Shown here piece by piece: positions 1 to 6,340 of a DNA stretch of 6,340 bases (its first letter is position 1; each line of letters opens with the position of its first letter). The translations under genes and the position numbers were made by a program. This stretch comes from Candidatus Heimdallarchaeota archaeon. GTDB taxonomy: Archaea > Asgardarchaeota > Heimdallarchaeia > Hodarchaeales > LC-3. The notes beneath the pieces were generated by a model. That model searched no databases. It was not told the DNA's origin and was given only the letters and a program-made list of their open reading frames with translations. Location of the stretch: NCBI GenBank assembly GCA_027364495.1, contig DAHXPE010000537.1:1-6340 (forward strand). Direction: 5' to 3'.

Positions 1-70
1 GTTCTTGAGTTAGTTGTAATCGGAGATACAGGTTACACTATAATGAGTCCTGTAAGTGACAAATATATTT
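1..70. repeat. Left arm of a 70-bp perfect inverted repeat (probable fold-back chimera)
   Basis: Bases 1-70 are the exact reverse complement of 543-612 (base n pairs with 613-n). Identity stops at base 71 versus 542. The match reaches the window edge, so its true outer limit is not visible. The second arm lies inside the roadblock domain, so this arm is an antisense piece of that gene. Bases 60-71 form a 12-base palindrome at the inner end. Sequence just beyond the junction (around 70-80) also resembles the flank at 531-542, with small indels. Such short homology is typical where a displaced strand re-primes on its own complement. I infer an amplification or assembly artefact at a contig end. 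A real invertible repeat is less likely. Confidence 0.93.
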
Positions 71-837
71 GATTTGGCTGTTTTTTTATTATTCACTTTA
101 TTTTGATGAACAGGCTTTTTTGATGGCTCTTTACCTTCCAGGTTCTTAATTTTAGACATAACTTTAACAAAAAGCTCTTGACCGTCCTGACTAGAAAATC
201 CTTCTGTTTCCATTTCAGGTGAAAATGCAAAAGTTAAATTCCCACTTGTTTCATTTCCTTTCTCTAATTCCATCTGTTTTGCCTTATCAAGAGCTTCTGT
301 TAATAATTTTTTCTGTTCAGCCTGCTTTTTCTGAATTGACGTCTGACAGATATCGCAAACATTGGCTATCCCTGAACAGATACAACAATAAAGTTCATCA
401 TGCTGACAAAAATGAGAGCAAGCCTTTCTTTTTGTCGTTGTGGCTCGTTTATCTCTTAGCGTTAGAGGTATTTCTTTCACTTTTTCTCTTAGAATTAAGA
501 TCGTTTTTCCTAAGGAGTAAAAATCCTTTCCAGCACCAATCAAAATATATTTGTCACTTACAGGACTCATTATAGTGTAACCTGTATCTCCGATTACAAC
601 TAACTCAAGAACTGACCCATGGTTCATTTTATTGGTTACTTTGGTTGCAGTATCGAGCGAGGCAGCTGCTAACGCACAAAAAATATCGACATTAGTATCA
701 ATATCAGTGAAAAAGGCTACTTCCTCGGCATTAGCTTGAGTTACAACAGCAAGAGCTTCTAATTCGCAACGTCGAACAATTTCTTCCATTATAGTTAAAA
801 GTTTACGCCTATCTTCTTTAATTAATTCAACAGCCAA
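10..837 (-). CDS. Roadblock/LC7-domain protein with Cys-rich (putative zinc-binding) segment; C-terminus probably artefactual
   Basis: The apparent product is 275 residues. Residues ~10-122 look like a roadblock/LC7 domain: an N-terminal helix, then strands around LEALAVVTQ and EEVAFFTD, a helix around CALAAASLDTATKVTN, then the strand pair SVLELVVIG and KYILIGAGK and a last helix. Such domains act as small dimerising partners or regulators of Ras-like GTPases (MglB, Ragulator and dynein light chain families) and are especially numerous in Asgard archaea. Residues 140-164 hold Cys at 140, 144, 151, 152, 154, 161 and 164 plus His142 and His146, probably a zinc site, loosely B-box-like. The rest is a charged, Lys/Glu-rich linker. 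The start is TTG at 835-837: an in-frame TAA lies two codons upstream of it, and AAAGG sits 10 bases before it. The first ATG is codon 17, inside the first helix. Residues 257-275 and the stop are encoded by the inverted copy at 1-70, so the real gene probably continued differently after about Ser256. No GTPase gene is in view. Confidence 0.75.
   Translation of the reverse strand: MAVELIKEDRRKLLTIMEEIVRRCELEALAVVTQANAEEVAFFTDIDTNVDIFCALAAASLDTATKVTNKMNHGSVLELVVIGDTGYTIMSPVSDKYILIGAGKDFYSLGKTILILREKVKEIPLTLRDKRATTTKRKACSHFCQHDELYCCICSGIANVCDICQTSIQKKQAEQKKLLTEALDKAKQMELEKGNETSGNLTFAFSPEMETEGFSSQDGQELFVKVMSKIKNLEGKEPSKKPVHQNKVNNKKTAKSNIFVTYRTHYSVTCISDYN
543..612. repeat. Right arm of the 70-bp perfect inverted repeat
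   Basis: This arm is the reverse complement of 1-70, with 472 bases between the arms. It lies in frame within the roadblock domain and encodes about residues 76-98 (VLELVVIGDTGYTIMSP and following), a normal-looking conserved strand segment. This arm is therefore the original and the copy at 1-70 the derivative. Confidence 0.93.
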
Positions 838-847
838 AGTATCTTAA

Positions 848-852
848 CCTTT
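848..852 (-). promoter_or_regulatory. Shine-Dalgarno-like site supporting the TTG start
   Basis: On the minus strand AAAGG lies 10 bases before the TTG at 837-835. It decides the start, because the next candidate (ATG at codon 17) has no purine-rich motif at suitable spacing. The site is half of a 10-base palindrome at 848-857. It is a weak match, so the call is moderate. Confidence 0.4.
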
Positions 853-875
853 AAAGGAAAATAAATTTTAACATT

Positions 876-892
876 CTATAATAAATATACTA
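876..892 (-). promoter_or_regulatory. Candidate TATA-type promoter for the roadblock gene
   Basis: Read on the minus strand this is a TATATTTATTATAG-type stretch. It lies about 40-55 bases before the TTG start. An archaeal start site about 25 bases downstream would fall near 855-862, giving a short leader that contains the AAAGG site. The surrounding DNA is so AT-rich that chance matches are expected, and no clear BRE is seen. Confidence 0.3.
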
Positions 893-996
893 AAACAAAT
901 TTTAAAAATTTTCATAAATTAAGTAAAATTGGATTTTAATTATATTTTTGAAAAAAATTTTTTAAATATGTATTTGTTTGCAATTAATGAATAAAA

Positions 997-1010
997 TTTT
1001 TAAATTTTAT
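997..1010 (+). promoter_or_regulatory. Candidate TATA-type promoter for the RNase D-like gene
   Basis: The stretch TTTTTAAATTTTAT lies about 40-50 bases before the ATG at 1048. A start site about 25 bases downstream would fall near 1028, leaving a short leader with no Shine-Dalgarno motif. A second similar element (TTTTTTAAATATG) sits at 958-970. Background AT content makes both uncertain. Confidence 0.25.
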
Positions 1011-1047
1011 CTCTATTATTACATTAAACGTTAATCTCGTCTTGTAA

Positions 1048-2325
1048 ATGACACTACCCTCTTCTTTAGATAAATTAGCAAAATTACTTCATCCCATTCT
1101 ACTGGATACTGAAGAAAAAATAAGTGAATTCTTTACAAAAGATATTCTGCAAGAAAAATTTATTTCTGTTGATTTAGAATCGGATAGAAATGAACGATTT
1201 GGCCATAATTTGAGTTTAATTCAGCTTGGAACGAGAAACAAACAATTTTTAGTTGATCCAATTGCATTACATGGGTTCAAAATTTACAATGATAAAATGA
1301 GGGAATTATTGACTAATTCTTCAATAATTAAACTTTTTTATTCAGGTATGGAAGATATACAGGTCCTAAGAAGAGAATTTGATTGTGAAGTTCATTCTAT
1401 TTATGACGTTCAATATGCTTATGCATTTATACAGAACACTGGATTATTGGTTGGTCTAGAAAAATCGGTACAGGATATTTTAGGAGTAGAATTACCGATC
1501 GAATTACATAAATACCAGCGAACGGATTGGAGCAGACGACCTTTAACTGATGAGATGACATGGTATGCAAGTTTTGATGTAGCATTCTTAATAGATTTAT
1601 ATGATTATTTTCATAAACAACTTCAAACAGATCCTCTCTACAAATATTACATGAGATATTTTTCATCACTGGAATTAATTGAACCAGTAAACGAAGAGTT
1701 AGCTGAATTAGTAAGGTTCTTAAAAATGCATGACTACAATCAATTAACTCCAATACAGAAATTACTTGCATACAGATTACACAATTTCAGAATAGAGAGA
1801 GCAAAAAGAATAAATAGACCGATTCAATTTATTCTGAGTAAACAAGATATGGATAAAATAATGCAATCTAATCCAACAACGATCAAAGAATTCAAAAGTC
1901 TCGGAATAAATCGATTTAAAAAAGATCCGTTTTTCGCGAAAGAAATAATATCTATCGTAAAAAAAACTCTTGATGAGTTTGAAGCAAATCCAAATCTTTA
2001 CGATCAGGAAGTAAAACCAATTGAAGAATTAATACTTAAATTGGGAAGAAAAGATTTGCACTTGTTACAGAAGAATATGACACTCTCGTTAATAATCGAT
2101 ATTGATGTATATAAAAAACGAAAGTATCTCTTGAATCAATGGAGAGGAGAAAAAGCGGAAGCTTTGAAAATATCAAGAAAAGATTTAGTATTATCACAAT
2201 TCACTGTAAATGAATTGGCAAAGTATGATTTAGCAAAAGAACAAGAAATACCTATTATTCAAGGTATAGATGATGATTTCAAAAGTAAATTGGAAACTGA
2301 AATACTGAGATTATTTGTAAATTAA
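1048..2325 (+). CDS. rnd: RNase D-like 3'-5' exoribonuclease (DEDDy) with HRDC domain(s)
   Basis: The product is 425 residues, a little longer than bacterial RNase D (about 375). Known family members trim the 3' ends of tRNA precursors and other structured RNAs using two metal ions, in the cytoplasm. All five DEDDy catalytic residues are present: Exo I ISVDLES (Asp42, Glu44), Exo II YSGMEDIQVL (Asp103), Exo III WYASFDVAFL (Tyr173, Asp177). The family signature TDWSRRPLT precedes Exo III. Exo II has Tyr98 where bacterial enzymes usually have His. Residues ~233-312 form an HRDC nucleic-acid-binding domain (LLAYRLHNFRIERAKRINRP, then a helical part with SNPTTIKEFKSLG). Residues ~355-424 look like a second, diverged HRDC, as in RNase D. 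The ATG is the first codon after an in-frame TAA at 1045-1047. No Shine-Dalgarno motif precedes it, so a short or leaderless mRNA is likely. The gene is divergent from the roadblock gene, and its stop overlaps the convergent peptidase stop by four bases. Family assignment is firm; exact RNA substrate is inferred. Confidence 0.9.
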   Translation: MTLPSSLDKLAKLLHPILLDTEEKISEFFTKDILQEKFISVDLESDRNERFGHNLSLIQLGTRNKQFLVDPIALHGFKIYNDKMRELLTNSSIIKLFYSGMEDIQVLRREFDCEVHSIYDVQYAYAFIQNTGLLVGLEKSVQDILGVELPIELHKYQRTDWSRRPLTDEMTWYASFDVAFLIDLYDYFHKQLQTDPLYKYYMRYFSSLELIEPVNEELAELVRFLKMHDYNQLTPIQKLLAYRLHNFRIERAKRINRPIQFILSKQDMDKIMQSNPTTIKEFKSLGINRFKKDPFFAKEIISIVKKTLDEFEANPNLYDQEVKPIEELILKLGRKDLHLLQKNMTLSLIIDIDVYKKRKYLLNQWRGEKAEALKISRKDLVLSQFTVNELAKYDLAKEQEIPIIQGIDDDFKSKLETEILRLFVN

Positions 2326-4388
2326 TTATCATGTTCAATATGCGTGAGTATAAAGGCATATTCAAAAGCTAATTCTTTTAAATATTCATATTTACCAGAA
2401 GAGCCCATATGACCAGCAGATAAATTGATTTTAAAGAATAAATCATTTGTATCAGTTTTAAATTGTCTTAATTTGGCTACAAATTTAGCAGGTTCCCAAT
2501 AAGCAACACGAGGATCATTTAAACCAGCAGTTACGAGAATATTAGGATAATTCTGTTGTTTAATATTATCATAAGGTGAATAGGAAAGCATATAATCAAA
2601 AAATTCTTTTTTACGAGGATCACCCCATTCTTCCCATTCAAAGGTAGTTAAAGGAATAGTTTCATCCATCATGGTATTAATAACATCAACAAAAGGAACA
2701 CCCATAATAACAGCCTTGAATAATTGAGGAGCCATATTTAAAACAGCACCCATTAGTAAACCACCAGCTGATCTACCAACGATAGTAAGTTTATCAGCAG
2801 TAGTATACTTTTGATCAATTAAAAATTGAGCGACATCAATAAAATCAGTAAAAGTATTTTTTTTGGTAAGATATTTACCAGCTAAATACCATTGACGGCC
2901 CATTTCACCACCACCACGAATATGAGCAATAATATATACAAAACCACGTTTCAGAAGGCTGATAATATTGGGGTTAAAACCAGGATCAACAGTGAGACCA
3001 TATGAACCATACCCATAAAGATAAGTAGGTTGAGGCGTGTCAAAGGTCAATGTTTTAGCATGAATATTTGAAATAGGAACTTTAGTCCCATCGTGAACTG
3101 TTACAAATTCTCGCCTCATAGTGAATTCGTCAGGATTAAATTCGAAGATTACGTCCCTTTTTTTTAAAGTAAGTGTATGATTGGTCATGTCATAATCATA
3201 AACACTTTTAGGAGTTTTAAGGGAATCATAATAAAATCTTACAGAAGTACTTTTGAATTCATAATTTTCTGGAGAACTTCTATTATTAATTGTAAATAAA
3301 CTTTCTGGGAGATCAATATCAGACCAAATTTGGCTATCAACAGTATAAACACTAATACTTTGAAGTCCGTTTTTACGATTGTACATAACAATGAATTTTT
3401 CAAACATTTCAAGACTGTCGATTTTCATTGCATCGTTCGCCGGAACAAATTCTTCCCATTTTGTCTTATCTCTGAATTCAGATACTTTAACACGCAAGAC
3501 CTTAAAGTTAACAGCATGGTCATTGGTCATAATGTAAAAGAATCCATTATGATGGAATAGGAAATACAAAATAGAATAAGTTCTTTCACAGAACAACTCT
3601 AATTTATTTGCCTGTAAATCATAAAATCTCACTTCAGTGGTTTCATAACTATGAGAAGTTAGAATAATGAATTTGCCATCTTTTGTTTTATTCATTACTG
3701 AATAATAAATTTCATCAGGTTCAAAATAGAGTAATTCTTCAGTAAATTTATTTTGGTCATTATCATTAAAGTCAAAGGTTCCTTTATAATTGTAACATGG
3801 TCTATGGATAGTATCACGTTTGCAATAGAAAACAGTGTTGTTATCTAGACCCCAAAATACCTGATTATCAAGATTGGAAATAGCATACTCTTTTGTTTCT
3901 CCGGAAGTAAGATTTTTAATGAATAATGAAAAGTTCTCATAGCCATCAAAATCGATTGTATAAGCAATAAAGAAATGATCAAGAGAAATATCAAAAGAGC
4001 CTAGATCAATAAATTTTTTACCTTCGGCTAATTTATTGAGATCTAAAATTATTTCTTCCGGAGCATCAAGGGTTTGATGTTTTCGGCAATAAATTTTATA
4101 ATTTTTATCCTTTTCAATTCTATAATAATAATAATAAGAACCATATTTTTCAGGAACAGATTCGTCATCTTCCTTGGTTCGCTTAATCAATTCCTGATAA
4201 ATATTTTCAACTAAATCAGCATGTGGTTGCATACTTTGTTCAAAGAAGGTGTTCTCATTTTTGAGATAATCAAGGACTTCTGCGGAATCTTTGTTACGTA
4301 ACCAAAAATAGGGATCAGAAAAATCTTTACCATGGTAACGGATAATATATTGGTTTTTTTTAGCAATGGGAGGAGTTATTTCTTGCAT
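2322..4388 (-). CDS. ptrB: Oligopeptidase B, copy A (S9A prolyl oligopeptidase family serine peptidase)
   Basis: The product is a complete 688 residues, the normal length for oligopeptidase B (E. coli PtrB about 686). The family cleaves short peptides after Arg or Lys. A beta-propeller over the active site keeps out folded proteins. No signal peptide is seen, so it is probably cytosolic. The N-terminus (YHGKDFSDPYFWLRNKDSAE) matches the family's opening segment, residues ~70-400 are the propeller, and ~415-685 are the alpha/beta-hydrolase domain. Visible motifs are YGYGSYG (458-464, oxyanion-hole tyrosine region), HIRGGGEMGRQWY, and the nucleophile elbow GRSAGG with Ser540. Asp625 (GLNDPRV) and His660 (SAGHMGSSG) complete the triad. 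FEWEEWG keeps Glu584 and Glu586, equivalent to the pair that sets basic P1 preference in enterobacterial enzymes. The start is ATG, 14 bases after the stop of copy B, with AAGGAT upstream, so translation from a shared mRNA is likely. A run of five TAT codons encodes Tyr85-89. Confidence 0.95.
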   Translation of the reverse strand: MQEITPPIAKKNQYIIRYHGKDFSDPYFWLRNKDSAEVLDYLKNENTFFEQSMQPHADLVENIYQELIKRTKEDDESVPEKYGSYYYYYRIEKDKNYKIYCRKHQTLDAPEEIILDLNKLAEGKKFIDLGSFDISLDHFFIAYTIDFDGYENFSLFIKNLTSGETKEYAISNLDNQVFWGLDNNTVFYCKRDTIHRPCYNYKGTFDFNDNDQNKFTEELLYFEPDEIYYSVMNKTKDGKFIILTSHSYETTEVRFYDLQANKLELFCERTYSILYFLFHHNGFFYIMTNDHAVNFKVLRVKVSEFRDKTKWEEFVPANDAMKIDSLEMFEKFIVMYNRKNGLQSISVYTVDSQIWSDIDLPESLFTINNRSSPENYEFKSTSVRFYYDSLKTPKSVYDYDMTNHTLTLKKRDVIFEFNPDEFTMRREFVTVHDGTKVPISNIHAKTLTFDTPQPTYLYGYGSYGLTVDPGFNPNIISLLKRGFVYIIAHIRGGGEMGRQWYLAGKYLTKKNTFTDFIDVAQFLIDQKYTTADKLTIVGRSAGGLLMGAVLNMAPQLFKAVIMGVPFVDVINTMMDETIPLTTFEWEEWGDPRKKEFFDYMLSYSPYDNIKQQNYPNILVTAGLNDPRVAYWEPAKFVAKLRQFKTDTNDLFFKINLSAGHMGSSGKYEYLKELAFEYAFILTHIEHDN

Positions 4389-4398
4389 CTTAAGTTGA

Positions 4399-4404
4399 AT
4401 CCTT
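4399..4404 (-). promoter_or_regulatory. Shine-Dalgarno-like site between the two oligopeptidase genes
   Basis: On the minus strand AAGGAT overlaps the TAA stop of copy B and lies 10 bases before the ATG of copy A. With only 14 bases between the genes there is no room for a separate promoter. This suggests a two-gene transcript with re-initiation or direct loading at copy A. Confidence 0.45.
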
Positions 4405-6340
4405 AAAGGCGTAATTCTGTTATCGTATAAAGTATAAATGCATATTCAAGGCTTAATTCTTTTAAATATTGGTATATGCCTGAAGAGCCTCCATGTCCAG
4501 CCTGAAGATTTGTTAGCAGAGCTAAAAAAGTGGAATCATGTTTCAAGGAACGTAATTTAGCAGTGTATTTAAGAGGCTCCCAATAGGCAACTCGACTATC
4601 ATACAGGCTAGTAAGGATTAATAAATGAGGGTATTGACCAGATTGAAGTTTTTTTAAATTATCATAGGGAGAAAATCTCAAAAGGGAATAGAAAACCGAC
4701 CGAGAATCAATAGGATTACCATATTCAAAAAATTCAAGGGTAGTGAGTGGAATGCTAGGGTCCATCATGGTGTTAACAACGTCCAAAAAGGGGACGTTCA
4801 TAACAGCAGACCTTATAAGGTTAGGTGCTAAATTGATAACAGCACCAAGTAGCAGACCACCAGCAGAAGCACCACGAATAGCAAGTTTATCAGGTGAAGT
4901 AAAATGGTTATCAATAAGAAAGTGTACACAAGTAAGAAAATCGGTGAAAGTATTCATTTTATGCTCATATTTACCCTGTTCATACCAAAAACGACCAAAT
5001 TCACCGCCACCACGGACATGGGCAATAGCATAAATGAACCCACGTTCAACAAGGCTTAAGGCATAGGGAGCAAAACCCGGTTCAGTAGAAATACCGTAAG
5101 CGCCATAGGCATATAAAAGAAGAGGGTTATTATCATGAAGATTGAGGTCTCCACGATAAAGGAGTGAAACAGGAATATCCACACCATCATCAGCTTTTAC
5201 AAGTAATCTCGCAGAAGAAAAATTATTAGATGAATAGTTAGAGATCTCATCAACTTTGCGAATGGCAAAAGAATGGTCTTTCATATTGTAATCATAGGTG
5301 GTGGTAGGAGTAATAAGAGAAGAATAATTAAACCTCAATAAATTTGTGAAAAATTCGTTATTAGCAGGAGCATCATGATAGTTAATGGTATGATCAACTT
5401 CAGGTAAAAAATCAATATCATGCCATTGAAAAGAACGAGTATCATAAACCATCATATTTTCGATTCCAGATTTACGAATATGTACTACAATAAATGAATC
5501 ATACATTTCAAGAGAAGAAAGCTGAATTTGGTCACTGTGTGGAAGAAAAACTTCCCATGATGAGACTTCATCAAATAATTCATCCTTTACACGCATAATT
5601 TTAAAATTAATAGTATGGGACTCATTGGTCAAAATATAAAAAAAGTCATGCTGGTGGTAAACCTGATAAATAACATTTTTTTGACGCTGACGAAATAATT
5701 TGAGGGAAGTAGGGGTAATAGGCTGATTTAAATCAAGAAAATGAATTTCAGAAGTATCTTTATCACTAGAGGAGACCATTAAATATTTTTTGTCTTTGGT
5801 ACGATAAAAGTAAATAGCTTTAGTATTATCAGGTTCATCAAATAGTAAAAAAGAATCATCAGAATTAACAATGTCAGGAGCAAAAAGGACTTTAGTAGGG
5901 ATACTAACGTTATTGATGGCATCAAAGAAAAGACCTTTATTGTCATTAGCAAAAGCAACAGACCCAGCAAGACGATCGCCAGAGAAGGACTTTTCTTCAC
6001 CAGTAGCTAAATTTTTGATAAAAATAGTGTAGATCTCATCACCCTTGAAGTCCAAGGAATACGCAAGAAGAGAATGATCGGGACTGATATCAAGGTCACC
6101 AAGATCCAAGTAGCTCTCAGATCGATCATTTAAATTAAGATAGATTTCCTCAGGAGCATCAAGTGAGTCTTTTTTACGACAGTAAATTTCATATTCTCGA
6201 TCTCGTTCAGAACGTTCATAATAGAAGAACTGACCAACTTGCTCCGGAACAGTTTGATCATCCTCTCTGGTACGAGACTTCATTTCAGCATAAAGTTCAT
6301 CCTGAAAAGGACGAACAGGACCAAGAACAGCTTCAGCATA
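4403..6340 (-). CDS. Oligopeptidase B-like peptidase, copy B (5' end beyond window)
   Basis: The frame stays open from the stop at 4403-4405 to the right edge. The ATG at 6281-6283 is internal: 19 further in-frame codons (YAEAVLGPVRPFQDELYAE) precede it and align with copy A. By comparison with copy A roughly 45 N-terminal residues are missing. Numbered from that Met, the propeller spans up to ~335 and the hydrolase domain ~355-620. The nucleophile elbow is GASAGG (Ser473), with Asp562 (LYDSRV) and His597 (AGHGGSSG), so the triad is intact. YAYGAYG and HVRGGGEFGRFWY are also present. The S1-pocket segment reads LEFFEYG: Glu517 is kept, but Phe519 stands where copy A and E. coli PtrB have the second Glu. 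Preference for basic P1 residues may therefore be weakened or changed. Copy B is the upstream partner of copy A and is clearly a diverged paralogue (about half the catalytic-domain residues identical by eye). It appears to be a functional gene with no frameshift. Confidence 0.92.
   Translation of the reverse strand, partial: YAEAVLGPVRPFQDELYAEMKSRTREDDQTVPEQVGQFFYYERSERDREYEIYCRKKDSLDAPEEIYLNLNDRSESYLDLGDLDISPDHSLLAYSLDFKGDEIYTIFIKNLATGEEKSFSGDRLAGSVAFANDNKGLFFDAINNVSIPTKVLFAPDIVNSDDSFLLFDEPDNTKAIYFYRTKDKKYLMVSSSDKDTSEIHFLDLNQPITPTSLKLFRQRQKNVIYQVYHQHDFFYILTNESHTINFKIMRVKDELFDEVSSWEVFLPHSDQIQLSSLEMYDSFIVVHIRKSGIENMMVYDTRSFQWHDIDFLPEVDHTINYHDAPANNEFFTNLLRFNYSSLITPTTTYDYNMKDHSFAIRKVDEISNYSSNNFSSARLLVKADDGVDIPVSLLYRGDLNLHDNNPLLLYAYGAYGISTEPGFAPYALSLVERGFIYAIAHVRGGGEFGRFWYEQGKYEHKMNTFTDFLTCVHFLIDNHFTSPDKLAIRGASAGGLLLGAVINLAPNLIRSAVMNVPFLDVVNTMMDPSIPLTTLEFFEYGNPIDSRSVFYSLLRFSPYDNLKKLQSGQYPHLLILTSLYDSRVAYWEPLKYTAKLRSLKHDSTFLALLTNLQAGHGGSSGIYQYLKELSLEYAFILYTITELRL

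Noticed and set aside
219..575. Open frame of 118 codons on the + strand, hydrophobic and Leu/Phe/Ser-rich
   Set aside because: It lies wholly antisense to the roadblock gene, and its composition follows from the reverse of Lys/Glu-rich codons. No start signal or family resemblance.
1..612. Long-stem RNA hairpin, miniature transposon or insertion sequence ends
   Set aside because: The arms are 472 bases apart, one arm is ordinary roadblock coding sequence, and there is no transposase or target duplication. A fold-back artefact explains it better.
1427..1771. Open frame of 114 codons on the - strand
   Set aside because: Antisense to the RNase D catalytic domain, which has all catalytic motifs in its own frame.
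3330..3560. Short + strand open frame
   Set aside because: Antisense to the propeller of oligopeptidase B copy A; no support.
4122..4136. Five consecutive TAT (Tyr) codons in copy A as a possible slippage or phase-variation tract
   Set aside because: Slippage by a triplet would not shift the frame, and five units is short. Likely just AT-biased codon use in a tyrosine-rich strand.
4743..5033. Open frame of 96 codons on the + strand
   Set aside because: Antisense to the most conserved catalytic part of copy B; a shadow of that gene.
5779..6000. Leu-rich, membrane-like 73-codon frame on the - strand
   Set aside because: Out-of-frame reading of copy B on the same strand. The propeller frame is continuous and matches copy A.
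6281..6283. ATG as the start of copy B
   Set aside because: The frame continues upstream to the window edge and those codons align with copy A, so this Met is internal.

Overview
The window is AT-rich, intron-free and densely coded, with four protein genes in the order (<-) roadblock/LC7-domain protein, (->) RNase D-like exonuclease, (<-) oligopeptidase B copy A, (<-) oligopeptidase B copy B. The last gene runs off the right edge. No RNA gene, CRISPR array, insertion sequence or phage gene was seen. A small roadblock/LC7 protein with an added Cys cluster, the AT-rich intergenic DNA with TATA-like elements, and a mixture of bacterial-type and eukaryote-like genes suggest an Asgard (Loki-/Heimdall-type) archaeon. 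This placement is an inference. A bacterium is not excluded, because RNase D and oligopeptidase B are both common in bacteria.

Left part (1-837): a minus-strand gene starting with TTG encodes an N-terminal roadblock/LC7 domain, then a Cys-rich, probably zinc-binding segment, then a charged tail. The first 70 bases of the window are a perfect inverted copy of 543-612, which lies inside the roadblock domain of the same gene. The last 19 apparent residues and the stop codon of this ORF are therefore antisense of its own domain. The simplest explanation is a fold-back (chimeric) sequence at a contig end, so the true C-terminus is probably missing. A genuine invertible segment is the alternative.

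Middle (838-2325): a 210-base, very AT-rich divergent intergenic region with plausible archaeal TATA elements for both directions, then a complete RNase D-like 3'-5' exoribonuclease with an intact DEDDy active site, one clear HRDC domain and a second HRDC-like region.

Right (2322-6340): two tandem, diverged paralogues of the S9A serine peptidase oligopeptidase B, transcribed leftwards and separated by 14 bases, so probably co-transcribed (B then A). Both keep the Ser-Asp-His triad. Copy A keeps both glutamates linked to cleavage after basic residues, whereas copy B has Phe at the second, which suggests divided substrate preference. The operon converges on the RNase D gene, with the two stop codons overlapping in TTAA. 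No functional pathway linking all four genes is evident. The peptidase pair is the only obvious functional unit.
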